Positions 1 through 9,162 of a DNA stretch of 64,000 bases are shown one piece after another. Numbering within the stretch: the stretch's first letter is position 1; every line of letters starts with the position of its first letter. The stretch is taken from positions 186,001 to 250,000 of the forward strand of contig NZ_FOCB01000004.1 in assembly GCF_900109995.1 (NCBI RefSeq). The letters run 5' to 3'. A model generated the notes under the pieces. It saw only the letters and a program-made list of their open reading frames with translations, did not search any database and was not told where the DNA came from. The position numbers and the translations under genes were made by a program. The stretch comes from Pseudomonas sp. ok272. Lineage in GTDB: Bacteria; Pseudomonadota; Gammaproteobacteria; Pseudomonadales; Pseudomonadaceae.

Positions 1-447
1 GGCGCGACTTCCGACGGCTACGACATGGTTGCGCCAAGCGGTGAAGGCGCCATTCGCTGCATGCAGATGGCCATGTCCACCGTTGACGCACCGATCGACT
101 ACCTGAACACCCACGGCACCTCGACTCCGGTCGGTGACGTTGCGGAAATGAAAGGTGTGCGTGAAGTGTTCGGCGCCAACGCTCCGGCCATCAGCTCCAC
201 CAAGAGCCTGTCGGGTCACTCCCTGGGCGCCGCTGGCGTTCACGAAGCGATCTACTGCATGCTGATGATGGAAGGCAACTTCATGGCCGGCTCGGCCAAC
301 ATCGACGAACTGGACCCGGAAGTGGCTGACATGCCAATCCTGACCAAGACTCGCGAAAACGCCACCATCAACACCGTGATGAGCAACAGCTTCGGCTTCG
401 GCGGCACTAACGCCACCCTGGTCCTGAAGCGCTGGCAGGGCAAGTAA
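1..447 (+). CDS. fabB: 3-oxoacyl-ACP synthase I (KAS I), C-terminal part
   Basis: The enzyme condenses malonyl-ACP with an acyl-ACP during fatty acid elongation and is needed for unsaturated fatty acid synthesis. The frame is open from base 1, and only the last 148 residues of a protein usually about 405 residues long are present. The two catalytic histidines of the Cys-His-His triad are visible in [11 protein letters not shown] and [11 protein letters not shown], and the glycine-rich SFGFGGTNA motif lies near the end. The active-site Cys falls outside the window. In Pseudomonas fabB usually follows fabA, which would lie further left. A strong terminator follows the stop. The assignment to FabB rather than FabF rests on the residues around these motifs. 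Confidence 0.93.
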   Translation, partial: GATSDGYDMVAPSGEGAIRCMQMAMSTVDAPIDYLNTHGTSTPVGDVAEMKGVREVFGANAPAISSTKSLSGHSLGAAGVHEAIYCMLMMEGNFMAGSANIDELDPEVADMPILTKTRENATINTVMSNSFGFGGTNATLVLKRWQGK

Positions 448-470
448 CACCCAGCCCTGGCGACACATGA

Positions 471-502
471 AAAACGCCCCGACTGGTTCGGGGCGTTTTT
501 TA
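471..502 (+). terminator. Rho-independent terminator of fabB
   Basis: The inverted repeat AACGCCCCGA / TTCGGGGCGTT has a short loop and is followed by a run of T, 23 bases after the fabB stop codon. Confidence 0.9.
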
Positions 503-539
503 TTGGGCGGGGTTTAATCCGCGACCGAGTTGCCTTCAA

Positions 540-610
540 TCGCGAGCAGGCTCGCTCCCACGCTCCGACTGGATGAATGCAGTCAGATGTGGGAGCGAGC
601 CTGCTCGCGA
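540..610. repeat. REPIN, class A (two inverted REPs)
   Basis: Two copies of a REP with core GCGAGCCTGCTCGC and a GTGGGA flank sit head to head about 25 bases apart. They lie in the convergent gap between fabB and the chemotaxis transducer gene. Both arms belong to the same sequence class. Confidence 0.88.
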
Positions 611-623
611 ATGGCCCCCCGGT

Positions 624-2249
624 CTACACCGAAAACTTCGCCACCATGCTGTTCAAGTCCACCGCCAGGCGCGACAGTTCCTGGCTCGCCGCGCTGGTCT
701 GGTTCGCCCCAGCCGAGGTCTGCAACGCCAGGTCACGGATGTTCATCAGGTTGCGGTCCACTTCCCGCGCCACCGCCGCCTGCTCTTGCGACGCACTGGC
801 GATGACCAGGTTGCGCTCATTGATCACCGTAAAGGCCGAGGCGATTTCCTCCAGTGCCGTACCAGCGGCCTTGGCCACTTCCAGGGTCGAACGGGCCCGG
901 GTGTTGCTCAACTGCATCGAACTGACGGCCTGATCAGTCCCCTGCTGGATACCGCCAATCATTTGCTCGATCTCCTGGGTTGATTGCTGTGTCCGATGCG
1001 CCAGCGCCCGGACTTCATCGGCCACCACCGCAAAACCGCGCCCGGCATCCCCCGCCCTGGCCGCTTCAATGGCCGCGTTGAGCGCCAGCAGGTTGGTTTG
1101 CTCGGCAATCGCGCGAATCACATCCAGCACCTTGCTGATGCCATAGACCTTCTGTGCCAGGTCCTCGACCTGGGCCGCGTTCGCCGTCACGTCATCGGCC
1201 AGGGACTCGATGGAGGCCACCGTTTGATGCACCTGCTCACGGCCATGCTGGGCGATCCGGTCAGACTCACGCGACGCATCGGAGGTCGCCACCGCGTTGC
1301 TTGCCACCTCCTCCACGGCTGCCGTCATCTGGTTGACCGCCGTGGCCGCCTGATCAATCTCCAGGCTCTGCTGATGCAGGCCTCGCGTGGCGTCCTCCGT
1401 GACGCTGCTCAACTCCTCCGAAGCCGACGCCAACTGAGTGGAAGAATCGGAGATCCGCCGGATGGTCTCGCGCAGGTTCTGCTGCATGCTTTTAAGGGCC
1501 TGCAGCAACCGGGCAGGCTCATCCTTGCCAGTGATCGCAATCTCGCCTGTCAGGTCGCCCCCCGCCACCACCTCGGCCACCTTCAGCGACTGGCTCAGCG
1601 GGATCACGATGCTGCGGGTCAGCAGCAGCGCCAGGGCGACGGTAATCAGCGCGGTGACGGCGATCATTCCGATCACCCACACCCGGGCACTGCTGAACGC
1701 CGAGCGGGCATGCTCGGTCGCCAGGTTGGCGTTCATACGGTTCAGCTCGATCAGCTCATGCAGGGTGACAGAGAGCTGATCGGCAATCGGACTCATCTCG
1801 CCATTGACCAACTTCGTCGCCTCCTCGACCCGGTTCTGGGTCGAAAACGCCATGACTTGCCCCTGGTAATCGAGGTACTTTTTTTCACCGGCCTGAAAGC
1901 GCTCGAACAACACTCGCTCCTCGGGCAGGACAATCAGCTTGTCATAGCTGTCCTGCGCAACGCGCAAACCGTCCTTGAGCGCGTTGAGCTTGGTTTCGTT
2001 CTGCGCCAGCGACTGGGGGTTGCGGTCGATCAACAAACGCAGCGTCAGGGCACGGATGCGCAACAAGTCCTGATTCATCGTGCCGACATCCATCACACTG
2101 GGTAGCCAGTTACTGTCGACCTCCTCAGCCTGCTGGCGCATGTTGGCCATCTGCATCAAGGCAAAACCACCCAGGCAGAACACCATCAATGCCAACAGGC
2201 CAAACCCCAAGCCGGCACGCGGGGCAATATTGATACCTCTGAGACTCAT
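624..2249 (-). CDS. Methyl-accepting chemotaxis protein, 4HB sensor type
   Basis: This is an inner-membrane chemoreceptor that passes ligand information to CheA/CheW. The 541-residue protein has a membrane segment at about 12-34, an all-helical periplasmic region of about 150 residues resembling four-helix-bundle sensors, a second membrane segment at about 190-212, a HAMP domain, and a long cytoplasmic signalling coiled coil. The hairpin tip is highly conserved ([18 protein letters not shown], then [12 protein letters not shown]). No C-terminal pentapeptide tether for CheR is seen. The ATG is preceded by AAGGAA at a suitable distance. The ligand cannot be told from sequence. It stands alone, far from the che cluster at the right end, as most Pseudomonas transducers do. 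Confidence 0.95.
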   Translation of the reverse strand: MSLRGINIAPRAGLGFGLLALMVFCLGGFALMQMANMRQQAEEVDSNWLPSVMDVGTMNQDLLRIRALTLRLLIDRNPQSLAQNETKLNALKDGLRVAQDSYDKLIVLPEERVLFERFQAGEKKYLDYQGQVMAFSTQNRVEEATKLVNGEMSPIADQLSVTLHELIELNRMNANLATEHARSAFSSARVWVIGMIAVTALITVALALLLTRSIVIPLSQSLKVAEVVAGGDLTGEIAITGKDEPARLLQALKSMQQNLRETIRRISDSSTQLASASEELSSVTEDATRGLHQQSLEIDQAATAVNQMTAAVEEVASNAVATSDASRESDRIAQHGREQVHQTVASIESLADDVTANAAQVEDLAQKVYGISKVLDVIRAIAEQTNLLALNAAIEAARAGDAGRGFAVVADEVRALAHRTQQSTQEIEQMIGGIQQGTDQAVSSMQLSNTRARSTLEVAKAAGTALEEIASAFTVINERNLVIASASQEQAAVAREVDRNLMNIRDLALQTSAGANQTSAASQELSRLAVDLNSMVAKFSV

Positions 2250-2386
2250 TATCCGGTTCCTTCCATAAAGCGCTGCATCGAACGTGCAGCTAGCTGTCTA
2301 GACGGTATCGGCCCTGCGGGATTTTGCGTAAGAAGAAAAAGTGATATCAAATTGCCCAAGCAGTCCAAAACCTGAAAACAATCGAT

Positions 2387-2851
2387 TCAGCGAACCGTGA
2401 AGCGCTGCTGCGTCAGCAGACGATCGCCTTGAAAGACCATGAAACGCCACTCCCCGGGCACCACTTCGTGGCTCTCGGTGAACTCGTAGGCCATCACATC
2501 CTGGGGCGCGCCAGGCACCAGCTTTTGCGTGACCTCAAACTTGTCGTGACGCACACCGTCCGGGGTACGCAGGCCGGGGGTGAGGTACAACAGGGTCAGC
2601 GGCTGCCCATCGGCGACCTTGCCCACCAACTGATAGCGCATGCCGAACTTGGTGCCGAGCTTGGCCGGCACCACGTCGGTCTGCTGGATCGCTTCGTTAC
2701 TGCGGCGCAGTACCCGTTCGCCCGCTTGCAGATCGGCCTTGGGCCCGTCGAACACGCCATACTCCACCGCACCTTCGACATGCACTTCGGCACGGGCCAG
2801 GCCGCTGATCAACATCAGTGCCGCCAATGCACTTAAACGAGTGAGGGACAT
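2387..2851 (-). CDS. DUF3859 family periplasmic protein
   Basis: The 154-residue protein has a cleavable signal peptide (residues 1-21, ending in ARA) and a beta-rich remainder that resembles the DUF3859 family of unknown function. I chose the ATG at 2851 because it begins the signal peptide and has AAGGAG upstream; the longer in-frame extension has no such support. There are no cysteines or catalytic motifs to suggest an enzyme. It is divergent from the OsmC-like gene, with a gap of about 170 bases that must hold both promoters. The family assignment is from memory of the fold pattern and is moderately certain. Confidence 0.8.
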   Translation of the reverse strand: MSLTRLSALAALMLISGLARAEVHVEGAVEYGVFDGPKADLQAGERVLRRSNEAIQQTDVVPAKLGTKFGMRYQLVGKVADGQPLTLLYLTPGLRTPDGVRHDKFEVTQKLVPGAPQDVMAYEFTESHEVVPGEWRFMVFQGDRLLTQQRFTVR

Positions 2852-3020
2852 ACTGCGCTCCTTGATTGAGATGAGCGCGAGGGTATGACGCCGGGGTGAC
2901 AGACTGATGACAATCTGCCGCGCACCCCGACAAAGAAAGTGGAACACCCCGCTCGCCGGATGCTCTATAACATCAAGGTCTTTGCCTGACGTTCCTTACC
3001 CACTGCCCAAGAGGTTTGCC

Positions 3021-3437
3021 ATGACTATTACCGTCAATACCGAATCCAGCGAAGGTTTGCGTCACACCGTACAGATCGATGACCACCAACTGTTTACCGA
3101 TGCTCCGGTGGCCGCCGGAGGCGAAGGTTCGGCCCCCGAGCCCCACGACTACTTCGACGCCGCCCTCGGGACCTGCAAGGCGCTGACCCTCAAGCTGTAC
3201 GCCAGGAAGAAAGGCATCCCGCTGACCGGTGTCAGCGTCGAGGTCACGCGCGACAACAGCCAAGAGCAAAAAGGCCAATACACCCTGCACGTCAACCTGA
3301 CCCTCAAGGGCGTGCTCACCGATGCCCAGCGCGAGGAGCTGCATCGGGTCGCCGACCGCTGCCCCATCCACAAGCTGATGACCACCAGCGACGTCACCAT
3401 CGAAACCCACCTGCGCGAAGGCGACGACAGCCAATAG
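3021..3437 (+). CDS. OsmC family protein (YhfA-like)
   Basis: OsmC/Ohr proteins are small cytoplasmic thiol peroxidases or relatives of them. The 138-residue product has the family layout: an N-terminal beta region, Cys52 in GTCKALTLK at the start of the central helix, and Cys114 in DRCPIHKLM, the second conserved cysteine. The length matches YhfA-type OsmC proteins rather than Ohr. The start at 3021 follows GAGG and matches the family N terminus; the in-frame codons upstream do not look like protein. Substrate specificity cannot be told. It is followed after 62 bases by a pirin gene on the same strand, so the two could be co-transcribed. Confidence 0.9.
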   Translation: MTITVNTESSEGLRHTVQIDDHQLFTDAPVAAGGEGSAPEPHDYFDAALGTCKALTLKLYARKKGIPLTGVSVEVTRDNSQEQKGQYTLHVNLTLKGVLTDAQREELHRVADRCPIHKLMTTSDVTIETHLREGDDSQ

Positions 3438-3499
3438 CAGCAAGCCCGGGCGGTGCGAGTTATGCTCTGGAGCATCATTCGTACCGCCTGGAATGCCCC

Positions 3500-4360
3500 A
3501 TGAACGATCCGCTCGTCATCCGCCCACGCACCGAAGCTGTCGAAGGCCAACCGATCCTGCGCCCGCTGCCGTCGGCGCAATGCCGCAGCGTCGGGCCTTT
3601 TGTGTTCTTTGACCACATGCTTGAGACCCGCTACCCGCCGGGGCGCGGCATGAACATCCGGCAACACCCGCATATCGGCCTGTCGACCCTGACCTACCTG
3701 TTCAAGGGCCAGATCCTGCATAAGGACAGCCTGGGTTCCGAGCAGGTGGTGAAGGCCGGCGACGTCAGCTGGATGACTGCGGGCAGCGCCATCGCCCATG
3801 TCGAGCGCACACCCGAGGCGTTGTGGGACACCGACTTCACGATGCACGGCCTGCAGATCTGGCTGGCCTCCCCCAAGGCACACGAACAGGGCCCCGGCCA
3901 TTACAGCCATCACCCGGCCGCCAGCCTGCCGGTCAGTGACAACCTGGGGGTGAAGATCCGCATGATCGCCGGGAATGGCTTTTGCCTGGCGTCACCGGTA
4001 CCGGTGCTCTCTCCTACGCTGTACGCGGAGCTGGAGCTACAGACTGCCACGACCCTGCTGATCCCGAGCGAACACGATGAGCGTGCGCTGTACGTGCTGG
4101 AGGGCGATGCCCAGCTCAATGGTGAGCCCGTCGAGCCCCTGACGCTGGTGGTGTTGCCTTCGGGAGAGGACATGAGCCTGTTCGCTGAAAGCGACTGCCA
4201 TGCCATGTTGTTCGGCGGCGCCCCGCTGGATGGACCACGGCGGATCAACTGGAACTTCGTCGCCAGCGACCCGGCCACCATCGATCAAGCACGGCGCAAA
4301 TGGGCGGCCGGGGATTGGCCGACGGTGCCGGGGGAACGTGAGCGGATCGAGTTACCCTGA
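3500..4360 (+). CDS. Pirin family bicupin protein
   Basis: Pirins are iron-binding bicupins; some bacterial members act as quercetin dioxygenases and others bind metabolic enzymes. The 286-residue protein shows the N-terminal cupin with the metal-ligand region QHPHIGLSTLTYLF, the downstream GDVSWMTAGSAIAHVE segment, and a C-terminal cupin-like domain at about 170-280. The start ATG has only a weak upstream TGGAA. It lies directly downstream of the OsmC-like gene, and pirins often neighbour redox or stress genes. Biochemical function is not predictable here. Confidence 0.92.
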   Translation: MNDPLVIRPRTEAVEGQPILRPLPSAQCRSVGPFVFFDHMLETRYPPGRGMNIRQHPHIGLSTLTYLFKGQILHKDSLGSEQVVKAGDVSWMTAGSAIAHVERTPEALWDTDFTMHGLQIWLASPKAHEQGPGHYSHHPAASLPVSDNLGVKIRMIAGNGFCLASPVPVLSPTLYAELELQTATTLLIPSEHDERALYVLEGDAQLNGEPVEPLTLVVLPSGEDMSLFAESDCHAMLFGGAPLDGPRRINWNFVASDPATIDQARRKWAAGDWPTVPGERERIELP

Positions 4361-4373
4361 AATCTTGCGCCCG

Positions 4374-4537
4374 CCTTCGCGGGCAAGCCCGCTCCCACAA
4401 GGGGTTGAGCCCGGACACCGGACTTGTGTTCACCATCGATCAGCGTAGGAGCGAGGCTTGCCCGCGAAAGCGGTCTGTCAGTTGACCTGGATGTTGGCTG
4501 ACCCACCGCCTTCGCGGGCAAGCCTCGCGCCTACAGG
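4374..4537. repeat. REP cluster, class C (three REP-like units)
   Basis: Three related palindromic units lie at about 4377-4399, 4446-4468 and 4511-4534 between the pirin and hydrolase genes. The core is GCGGGCAAGCCCGC or a variant (GAGGCTTGCCCGC, GGGCAAGCCTCGC). The sequence differs from both main REP classes in the window. The middle unit is inverted relative to the outer two. Confidence 0.78.
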
Positions 4538-4589
4538 CCTATGTCGTTCTCCTGTAGAACAGACCAGACCCGCCAGCGATAAAGCCTGA

Positions 4590-5318
4590 TCAGGCGCTGA
4601 ACACTTCTTCCAGCAAGTTGTGCATCGACTTGAACGCCCGGGCCGCGGTCTTGGCGTCGTACATCATCTTGCCAGGCAGGTTGGCGTGGGTATCGGTGAA
4701 CGAATGCACCGCGCCGCCGTAGCTGAGCAACTGCCAGTCCACACCCGCTGCGTCCATCTCGGCTTCGAAGGCGGGTAGCTGCTCCTTGGGTACAAACGGA
4801 TCGGCCGCGCCATGCAGCACCAGCACCGAACCCTTGATGTGCTTCGCATCGTTGACGTTGGGGGTGTCCAGCGTGCCGTGGAACGACACCGCGGCTTTCA
4901 CCGGCACGCCGCTGCGCGCCAGCTCCAGTGCGCAGCAACCGCCGAAGCAGAAACCGAACGTGGCGAGCCTGGTGGTATCGACGTTCGCCTCGGTCTGCGC
5001 CTGCAACTGCTCGAACGCCGCCTGCATGCGCTTGCGCAGCAAGGCGCGGTCGTTCTTGAGCGGCATCATCGCCGCGCCCGCCTGGTCATTGTCCTGTGGA
5101 CGAATGGCCTGGCCGTAGATATCGGCGATCAGCACGACGTAACCCTTGGCAGCCACGTCCTGGGCGATTTTTTCGGCCCCGGCGCTGACCCCCATCCAAT
5201 TCGGCGCCATCAACAGGCCCGGGCGCGGGCCCGTGTGGCTGGCGTCAAAGGCCACGCGACTCTCGTAAGTCTGGCCATCAAGCTGATAGGTAACGGAACG
5301 TACAGTGACTTGGCTCAT
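4590..5318 (-). CDS. Dienelactone hydrolase family protein
   Basis: This is an alpha/beta hydrolase of the dienelactone hydrolase type, 242 residues. The nucleophile is a cysteine in GFCFGG (Cys124), with Asp173 in HGAADPFVP and His205 in GAVHSF, giving the Cys-Asp-His triad typical of the family. No aromatic-degradation genes lie nearby, so the physiological substrate is not chlorocatechol-derived with any certainty. The ATG has TAGGAG seven bases upstream. The convergent gap downstream holds class C REPs. It shares its upstream region with the htpG terminator. Confidence 0.9.
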   Translation of the reverse strand: MSQVTVRSVTYQLDGQTYESRVAFDASHTGPRPGLLMAPNWMGVSAGAEKIAQDVAAKGYVVLIADIYGQAIRPQDNDQAGAAMMPLKNDRALLRKRMQAAFEQLQAQTEANVDTTRLATFGFCFGGCCALELARSGVPVKAAVSFHGTLDTPNVNDAKHIKGSVLVLHGAADPFVPKEQLPAFEAEMDAAGVDWQLLSYGGAVHSFTDTHANLPGKMMYDAKTAARAFKSMHNLLEEVFSA

Positions 5319-5351
5319 GGGTGACTCCTAATGTTTAAACAGCAGAATGAA

Positions 5352-5375
5352 AAAAACCCGCCGAAGCGGGTTTTT
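5352..5375 (-). terminator. Rho-independent terminator of htpG
   Basis: The perfect stem AAAAACCCGC / GCGGGTTTTT has a four-base loop and lies 12 bases past the htpG stop. A and T runs on both sides would let it work in either direction. Confidence 0.9.
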
Positions 5376-5386
5376 CTACAACGCGG

Positions 5387-7291
5387 TTAAACCGACAGTT
5401 CAACCAACAGCTTGTTCAGCCGGCGCACATAGGCCGCCGGGTCCTTCAAGCTGTCGCCGGCCGCCAGGGCCGCCTGATCGAAGAGGATGTGCGACAGGTC
5501 GCCAAAACGCTCTTCGCTCTGCTCGCTGTCGAGTTTCTCGATCAGCGGGTGAGCCGGGTTGAATTCGAAGATCGGCTTGGAGTCCGGCACCTTCTGACCG
5601 CTGGCTTCCAGGATCTGGCGCATCTGCAGGCCCAAGTCCTGCTCACCGATGGCCAGGATCGCCGGGGAATCGGTCAGGCGGTGGGAAACCCGCACTTGCG
5701 CAACCGAATCACCCAGGGCCGCCTTCAGACGCTCAACCAGGCCTTCTTTGGACTTGGCGACTTCTTCTGCGACCTTCTTGTCCTCTTCCGAGTCCAGGTT
5801 GCCCAGGTCCAGGTCACCCCGTGCCACATCGACAAAGCTCTTGCCGTCGAACTCGCTGAGGTAGCTCATCAGCCACTCATCGATACGGTCGGTCAGCAGC
5901 AGCACTTCGATGCCTTTCTTGCGGAAGACTTCCAGGTGCGGGCTGTTCTTGACCTGAGCGTAGGTTTCGCCAGTCAGGTAGTAGATCTTGTCCTGACCTT
6001 CCTTGGCGCGAGCCAGGTACTCGGCCAGCGACACCACTTGCTCGCCCTCTTCACCCTGGGTGGAAGCAAAGCGCAGCAGGCCGGCGATTTTTTCTTTGTT
6101 GGCGAAGTCTTCAGCCGGGCCTTCTTTCATGACCTGGCCAAAGTTCTTCCAGAAGCCCTTGTATTGCTCAGGCTCGTTCTTCGCCAGCTTCTCCAGCATG
6201 TCCAGGACACGCTTGGTCAGCGCCGACTTCATCGAGTCGATGATCGGATCCTTCTGCAGGATCTCCCGCGACACGTTCAGCGACAGGTCGTTGGAGTCAA
6301 CCACACCCTTGATGAAGCGCAGGTACAGGGGCAGGAACGACTCGGCCTGGTCCATGACGAACACGCGCTGCACATACAGCTTCAGGCCTTTTGGCGCTTC
6401 ACGCTGATACAGGTCGAACGGCGCGCGAGCCGGGACGTACAACAGCGAGCTGTATTCCAGCTTGCCTTCGACCTTGTTGTGGCTCCAGGCGAGCGGGTTC
6501 TCGAAATCGTGGGCGATGTGTTTGTAGAACTCCTGGTACTCCTCGTCCTTGACTTCAGTACGAGGGCGAGTCCACAGGGCGCTGGCGCGGTTGACGGTTT
6601 CCCACTCAACGGCTGGCGTGTCTTCGCCTTCGGCCGCCGTGACCTCCTTGGGCAACTCGATCGGCAGCGCGATATGGTCCGAATACTTCTTGATGATGTT
6701 GCGCAGGCGCCAGCCATCGGCGAATTCGTCTTCACCGGACTTCAGGTGCAGGACGATGCGCGTGCCACGGTCAGCCTTGTCGATGGTGGCGATTTCAAAC
6801 TCGCCCTCGCCTTGGGACGACCAGTGCACGCCTTCGCTTGCTGCGAGGCCGGCACGGCGGCTGAATACTTCAACTTTGTCGGCGACGATGAACGCGGAGT
6901 AGAAACCCACGCCAAACTGGCCGATCAGGTGGGAATCTTTCTTTTGATCGCCCGACAGGTTCTTCATGAAGTCGGCAGTGCCGGACTTGGCGATGGTCCC
7001 CAGGTGGGTGATCGCATCTTCCCGGCTCATGCCGATGCCGTTGTCTTCGAGGGTGACGGTCTTGGCGTCTTTGTCGAAGCTCACACGGATCTTCAGTTCG
7101 GCGCCACCTTCCAGCAACTCAGGCTTGGACAGGGCTTCGAAACGTAATTTGTCGACAGCGTCGGAGGCGTTGGAGATCAGTTCGCGAAGGAAAATTTCCT
7201 TGTTGGAGTACAGCGAATGGATCATCAGGTGCAGCAGTTGCTTTACCTCGGTCTGGAAGCCCAGGGTTTCCTTTTGAGTTTCCACGGTCAT
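5387..7291 (-). CDS. htpG: Molecular chaperone HtpG (Hsp90)
   Basis: This is the bacterial Hsp90, an ATP-driven dimeric cytoplasmic chaperone. The 634-residue product carries the GHKL ATPase motifs in the first 130 residues ([31 protein letters not shown]), then a middle client-binding domain and a C-terminal dimerisation domain, at normal length. Three candidate starts lie close together (TTG 7300, ATG 7297, ATG 7291). I chose 7291 because it is 10 bases after GGAG and gives the family N terminus. A sigma32-type promoter lies just upstream (7358-7386), so heat induction is likely. Confidence 0.97.
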   Translation of the reverse strand: MTVETQKETLGFQTEVKQLLHLMIHSLYSNKEIFLRELISNASDAVDKLRFEALSKPELLEGGAELKIRVSFDKDAKTVTLEDNGIGMSREDAITHLGTIAKSGTADFMKNLSGDQKKDSHLIGQFGVGFYSAFIVADKVEVFSRRAGLAASEGVHWSSQGEGEFEIATIDKADRGTRIVLHLKSGEDEFADGWRLRNIIKKYSDHIALPIELPKEVTAAEGEDTPAVEWETVNRASALWTRPRTEVKDEEYQEFYKHIAHDFENPLAWSHNKVEGKLEYSSLLYVPARAPFDLYQREAPKGLKLYVQRVFVMDQAESFLPLYLRFIKGVVDSNDLSLNVSREILQKDPIIDSMKSALTKRVLDMLEKLAKNEPEQYKGFWKNFGQVMKEGPAEDFANKEKIAGLLRFASTQGEEGEQVVSLAEYLARAKEGQDKIYYLTGETYAQVKNSPHLEVFRKKGIEVLLLTDRIDEWLMSYLSEFDGKSFVDVARGDLDLGNLDSEEDKKVAEEVAKSKEGLVERLKAALGDSVAQVRVSHRLTDSPAILAIGEQDLGLQMRQILEASGQKVPDSKPIFEFNPAHPLIEKLDSEQSEERFGDLSHILFDQAALAAGDSLKDPAAYVRRLNKLLVELSV

Positions 7292-7357
7292 GGTCATCAA
7301 ACTCCAATTGGATGGCAGGTGGCCGCGCCCGGAAGGGACGGCGGCGGGATGTCATCA

Positions 7358-7386
7358 AAGTTGGGGGCGCTGCCGGGGATTTCAAG
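7358..7386 (-). promoter_or_regulatory. Sigma32 (RpoH) type promoter of htpG
   Basis: On the minus strand CTTGAAA (7386-7380) is separated by 13 bases from CCCCAACTT (7366-7358). This is close to the heat-shock consensus CTTGAAA-N11-16-CCCCATNT. The -35 element overlaps the stop codon of the upstream thioesterase gene. Transcription would start about 60 bases before the htpG ATG. Confidence 0.72.
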
Positions 7387-7834
7387 GGCTGGGGGTCTCT
7401 TCAATCTTGAAGTGCCCACGCGCCGTCGCAATCGGCTCGTCCCGCACGCTCTGCCACGCGGTTATCGCCACGTTCGCCACGCGTCGACCCTGACGACACA
7501 CCTGGCAGGTGGCGTAGGTGTCGCGAAACTGTCCGGCGCGCAGGTAGTCGAGGGAGAAGTCGATAATCTTCGGCACCCCCGGGGACCCGGTAAACACCAG
7601 TAAATGCAGGGCCGCCGCCAACTCCATGAAGCCTGCAATCACCCCACCGTGGATCGCCGGCAATATCGGGTTGCCAATGTTGTCCTTGTTGGCGGGCAGG
7701 CGAAAAAGCAGTTCGTCGCCCACCCGCGAACACTCGATACCAATCAACTTGGCGTACGGAATCAGGTGCAACACCGAGGCGTAGTCCCCGCGCTCATGGG
7801 CTTGCTGCAGTTGCTCTTTGAAGTTGTCGGTCAT
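7382..7834 (-). CDS. PaaI-type hotdog thioesterase (second of pair)
   Basis: The 150-residue protein has the hotdog acyl-CoA thioesterase pattern of the PaaI/4HBT group: the helix segment LPAIHGGVIAGFMELAA, with its HGG, followed by beta strands (DFSLDYLRAG). Such enzymes hydrolyse acyl-CoA thioesters in the cytosol; the substrate is unknown. Its start overlaps the stop of the preceding thioesterase gene by four bases (ATGA), so the two are translationally coupled and may form a hetero-oligomer. Its stop codon overlaps the -35 box of the htpG promoter. Confidence 0.9.
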   Translation of the reverse strand: MTDNFKEQLQQAHERGDYASVLHLIPYAKLIGIECSRVGDELLFRLPANKDNIGNPILPAIHGGVIAGFMELAAALHLLVFTGSPGVPKIIDFSLDYLRAGQFRDTYATCQVCRQGRRVANVAITAWQSVRDEPIATARGHFKIEETPSP

Positions 7835-8307
7835 TTCGCACCACCGCTGATCACACCGCCAAAACCCTTGGTGCCCTTGATGCCCTTGCCCATGCGCATG
7901 AAGGTGCCCACCACATGGGCGATGGGTTGCTCGGGGTCATCCTGATAGGCGAAGCCGCGAGTGAAGATCACGTCCGTCGTGACCCGGTAGCACTGGGCAA
8001 ATCCATGCACGTCCTTGTGGGGTTCAGCCGGGTGCATGTAGTCGATACGCAGGTCCAGGGTCGGGCAGACCTCGAACTCCGGCAGCACGCACAGCGTGGC
8101 CATGCCACAGGCGGAATCCATCAACGAGGTGATCGCGCCGCCGTGAATCACCCCTGTCTGCGGGTTACCGACAATCTGCGGGCTGTAGGGCAACGTAATG
8201 GTCAGGCCCTCGGCATTGGCGCTGTGTACGCGCAGGCCCAGTACCTGACAGTGGCGCAGCGCCGAGAGAAACCGCACCGCGCGCTCAAAAACAAGGTTGT
8301 CCGTCAT
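7831..8307 (-). CDS. PaaI-type hotdog thioesterase (first of pair)
   Basis: The 158-residue hotdog protein contains the motif TGVIHGGAITSLMDSACG, which holds the catalytic-helix HGG and the Asp expected of PaaI-like acyl-CoA thioesterases, followed by LDLRIDYMHPA. It is the promoter-proximal member of a two-gene unit and overlaps the next gene by ATGA. The two proteins differ in sequence, suggesting an old duplication. Substrate is not predictable. Confidence 0.9.
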   Translation of the reverse strand: MTDNLVFERAVRFLSALRHCQVLGLRVHSANAEGLTITLPYSPQIVGNPQTGVIHGGAITSLMDSACGMATLCVLPEFEVCPTLDLRIDYMHPAEPHKDVHGFAQCYRVTTDVIFTRGFAYQDDPEQPIAHVVGTFMRMGKGIKGTKGFGGVISGGAK

Positions 8308-8401
8308 TGGCTCCAGGCTCTGTTGAGTAACACTGCTTAGCAGTTGTAGGAGTAAGGAAAAGTTCCCATAGGAACAAACTTATATATATGAAAGAAACTT
8401 T

Positions 8402-8429
8402 GAACTTAATCATCAAGACTACGCTCGAA
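8402..8429 (+). promoter_or_regulatory. AlgU (sigma22/sigma-E) type promoter
   Basis: GAACTT (8402-8407), a 17-base spacer and TCGAA (8425-8429) match the extracytoplasmic stress sigma consensus GAACTT-N16-17-TCNNA. It would start transcription about 30 bases before the lipoprotein ATG. Confidence 0.55.
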
Positions 8430-8465
8430 AGGCCAAGTAGATATTTCCACCAGGAGAAACACCCC

Positions 8466-8705
8466 ATGCGTAAGACTTTAGCTATTGCCTTGATGTTGAC
8501 CGCTTCCCTCGGTCTCGCTGCCTGCGATAAAAAATCCGAGGACAAAGCTCAAGATGCCAACCAACATGCTGAGCAAGCCCAGCAAAAAATGAATGAAGCT
8601 CAGGATAAAGTGAACGAGGCCGCCAAGGAAAACGCCGAAGCTGCCAAAGATCAGGTTGAATCGAACAAAGCTGCTGCTGAAGAAGGCGCACCTAAAACCA
8701 ACTAA
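8466..8705 (+). CDS. Small envelope lipoprotein, coiled coil
   Basis: This 79-residue lipoprotein has a type II signal peptide with lipobox LAAC (Cys at residue 20). The remainder is charged and rich in Ala, Glu, Lys and Gln, with a heptad-like pattern predicting one long helix or coiled coil. The +2 residue is Asp, which in E. coli would favour inner-membrane retention, although this rule is less firm in Pseudomonas. AGGAGA precedes the ATG. The promoter looks AlgU-type, suggesting an envelope-stress role. I know no characterised homologue. Confidence 0.85.
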   Translation: MRKTLAIALMLTASLGLAACDKKSEDKAQDANQHAEQAQQKMNEAQDKVNEAAKENAEAAKDQVESNKAAAEEGAPKTN

Positions 8706-8722
8706 TGGTTTTCCGTGCTTAA

Positions 8723-8755
8723 ACAATAAAGCCCGCCAAGTGCGGGCTTTATTGT
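8723..8755. terminator. Bidirectional terminator
   Basis: A perfect 14-base inverted repeat (ACAATAAAGCCCGC and its complement) with a five-base loop lies between the converging lipoprotein and MAPEG genes. T-rich and A-rich arms suit termination both ways. Confidence 0.88.
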
Positions 8756-8760
8756 GTCTG

Positions 8761-9162
8761 CTAGAGCAGTACTGTCCTGAACGTCGGACTCACCATCAAC
8801 AACAACGAGCACAGTAGGCCGATAAACCACACCAGGCTTCTCTGCCACGCCAAGTCCGCCCAGTAGCACAACAAGAAGATGACCCGCGCAATCACAAAGA
8901 CGATTGCCAGCCCATCCACCAGCCACCCTGCCGTTTGCGTGGTATGCGCCATCAACACGCCCACCGAGAACAGGATGAAGGCCTCGAAACTGTTCTGGTG
9001 CGCCGCCAGCGCCCGGGCCCCGAACCCCGTCAACTGGGCTTGCTGCGCCCGGGGCAAATGATTGTTATAGCCGCCCTGCTCTTTCATGGCCTTGGCCACC
9101 GGCATCCGCGCCACAAAAATCAACAACGCACTGATAAACACACACCAGAACGCAATACTCAT
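8761..9162 (-). CDS. MAPEG family membrane protein
   Basis: The 133-residue protein has four predicted membrane helices and the MAPEG-like segment AHQNSFEAFILFSVGVLMA after the first loop. MAPEG members include microsomal glutathione transferases; bacterial ones are mostly uncharacterised. The start at 9162 overlaps the stop of the DUF599 gene by one base (TGATG) and has GGAGG upstream; the longer frame upstream belongs to the DUF599 gene. Coupling suggests the two membrane proteins work together. Confidence 0.88.
   Translation of the reverse strand: MSIAFWCVFISALLIFVARMPVAKAMKEQGGYNNHLPRAQQAQLTGFGARALAAHQNSFEAFILFSVGVLMAHTTQTAGWLVDGLAIVFVIARVIFLLCYWADLAWQRSLVWFIGLLCSLLLMVSPTFRTVLL

Noticed and set aside
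2305..2312. FliA-type -10 box (GCCGATAC) upstream of the chemotaxis transducer
   Set aside because: The -10 fits, but no acceptable TAAA -35 lies at the right distance, so I do not list it as a promoter.
5352..5375. Terminator as attenuator of the dienelactone hydrolase gene
   Set aside because: It lies upstream of that gene and directly past htpG, so termination of htpG explains it.
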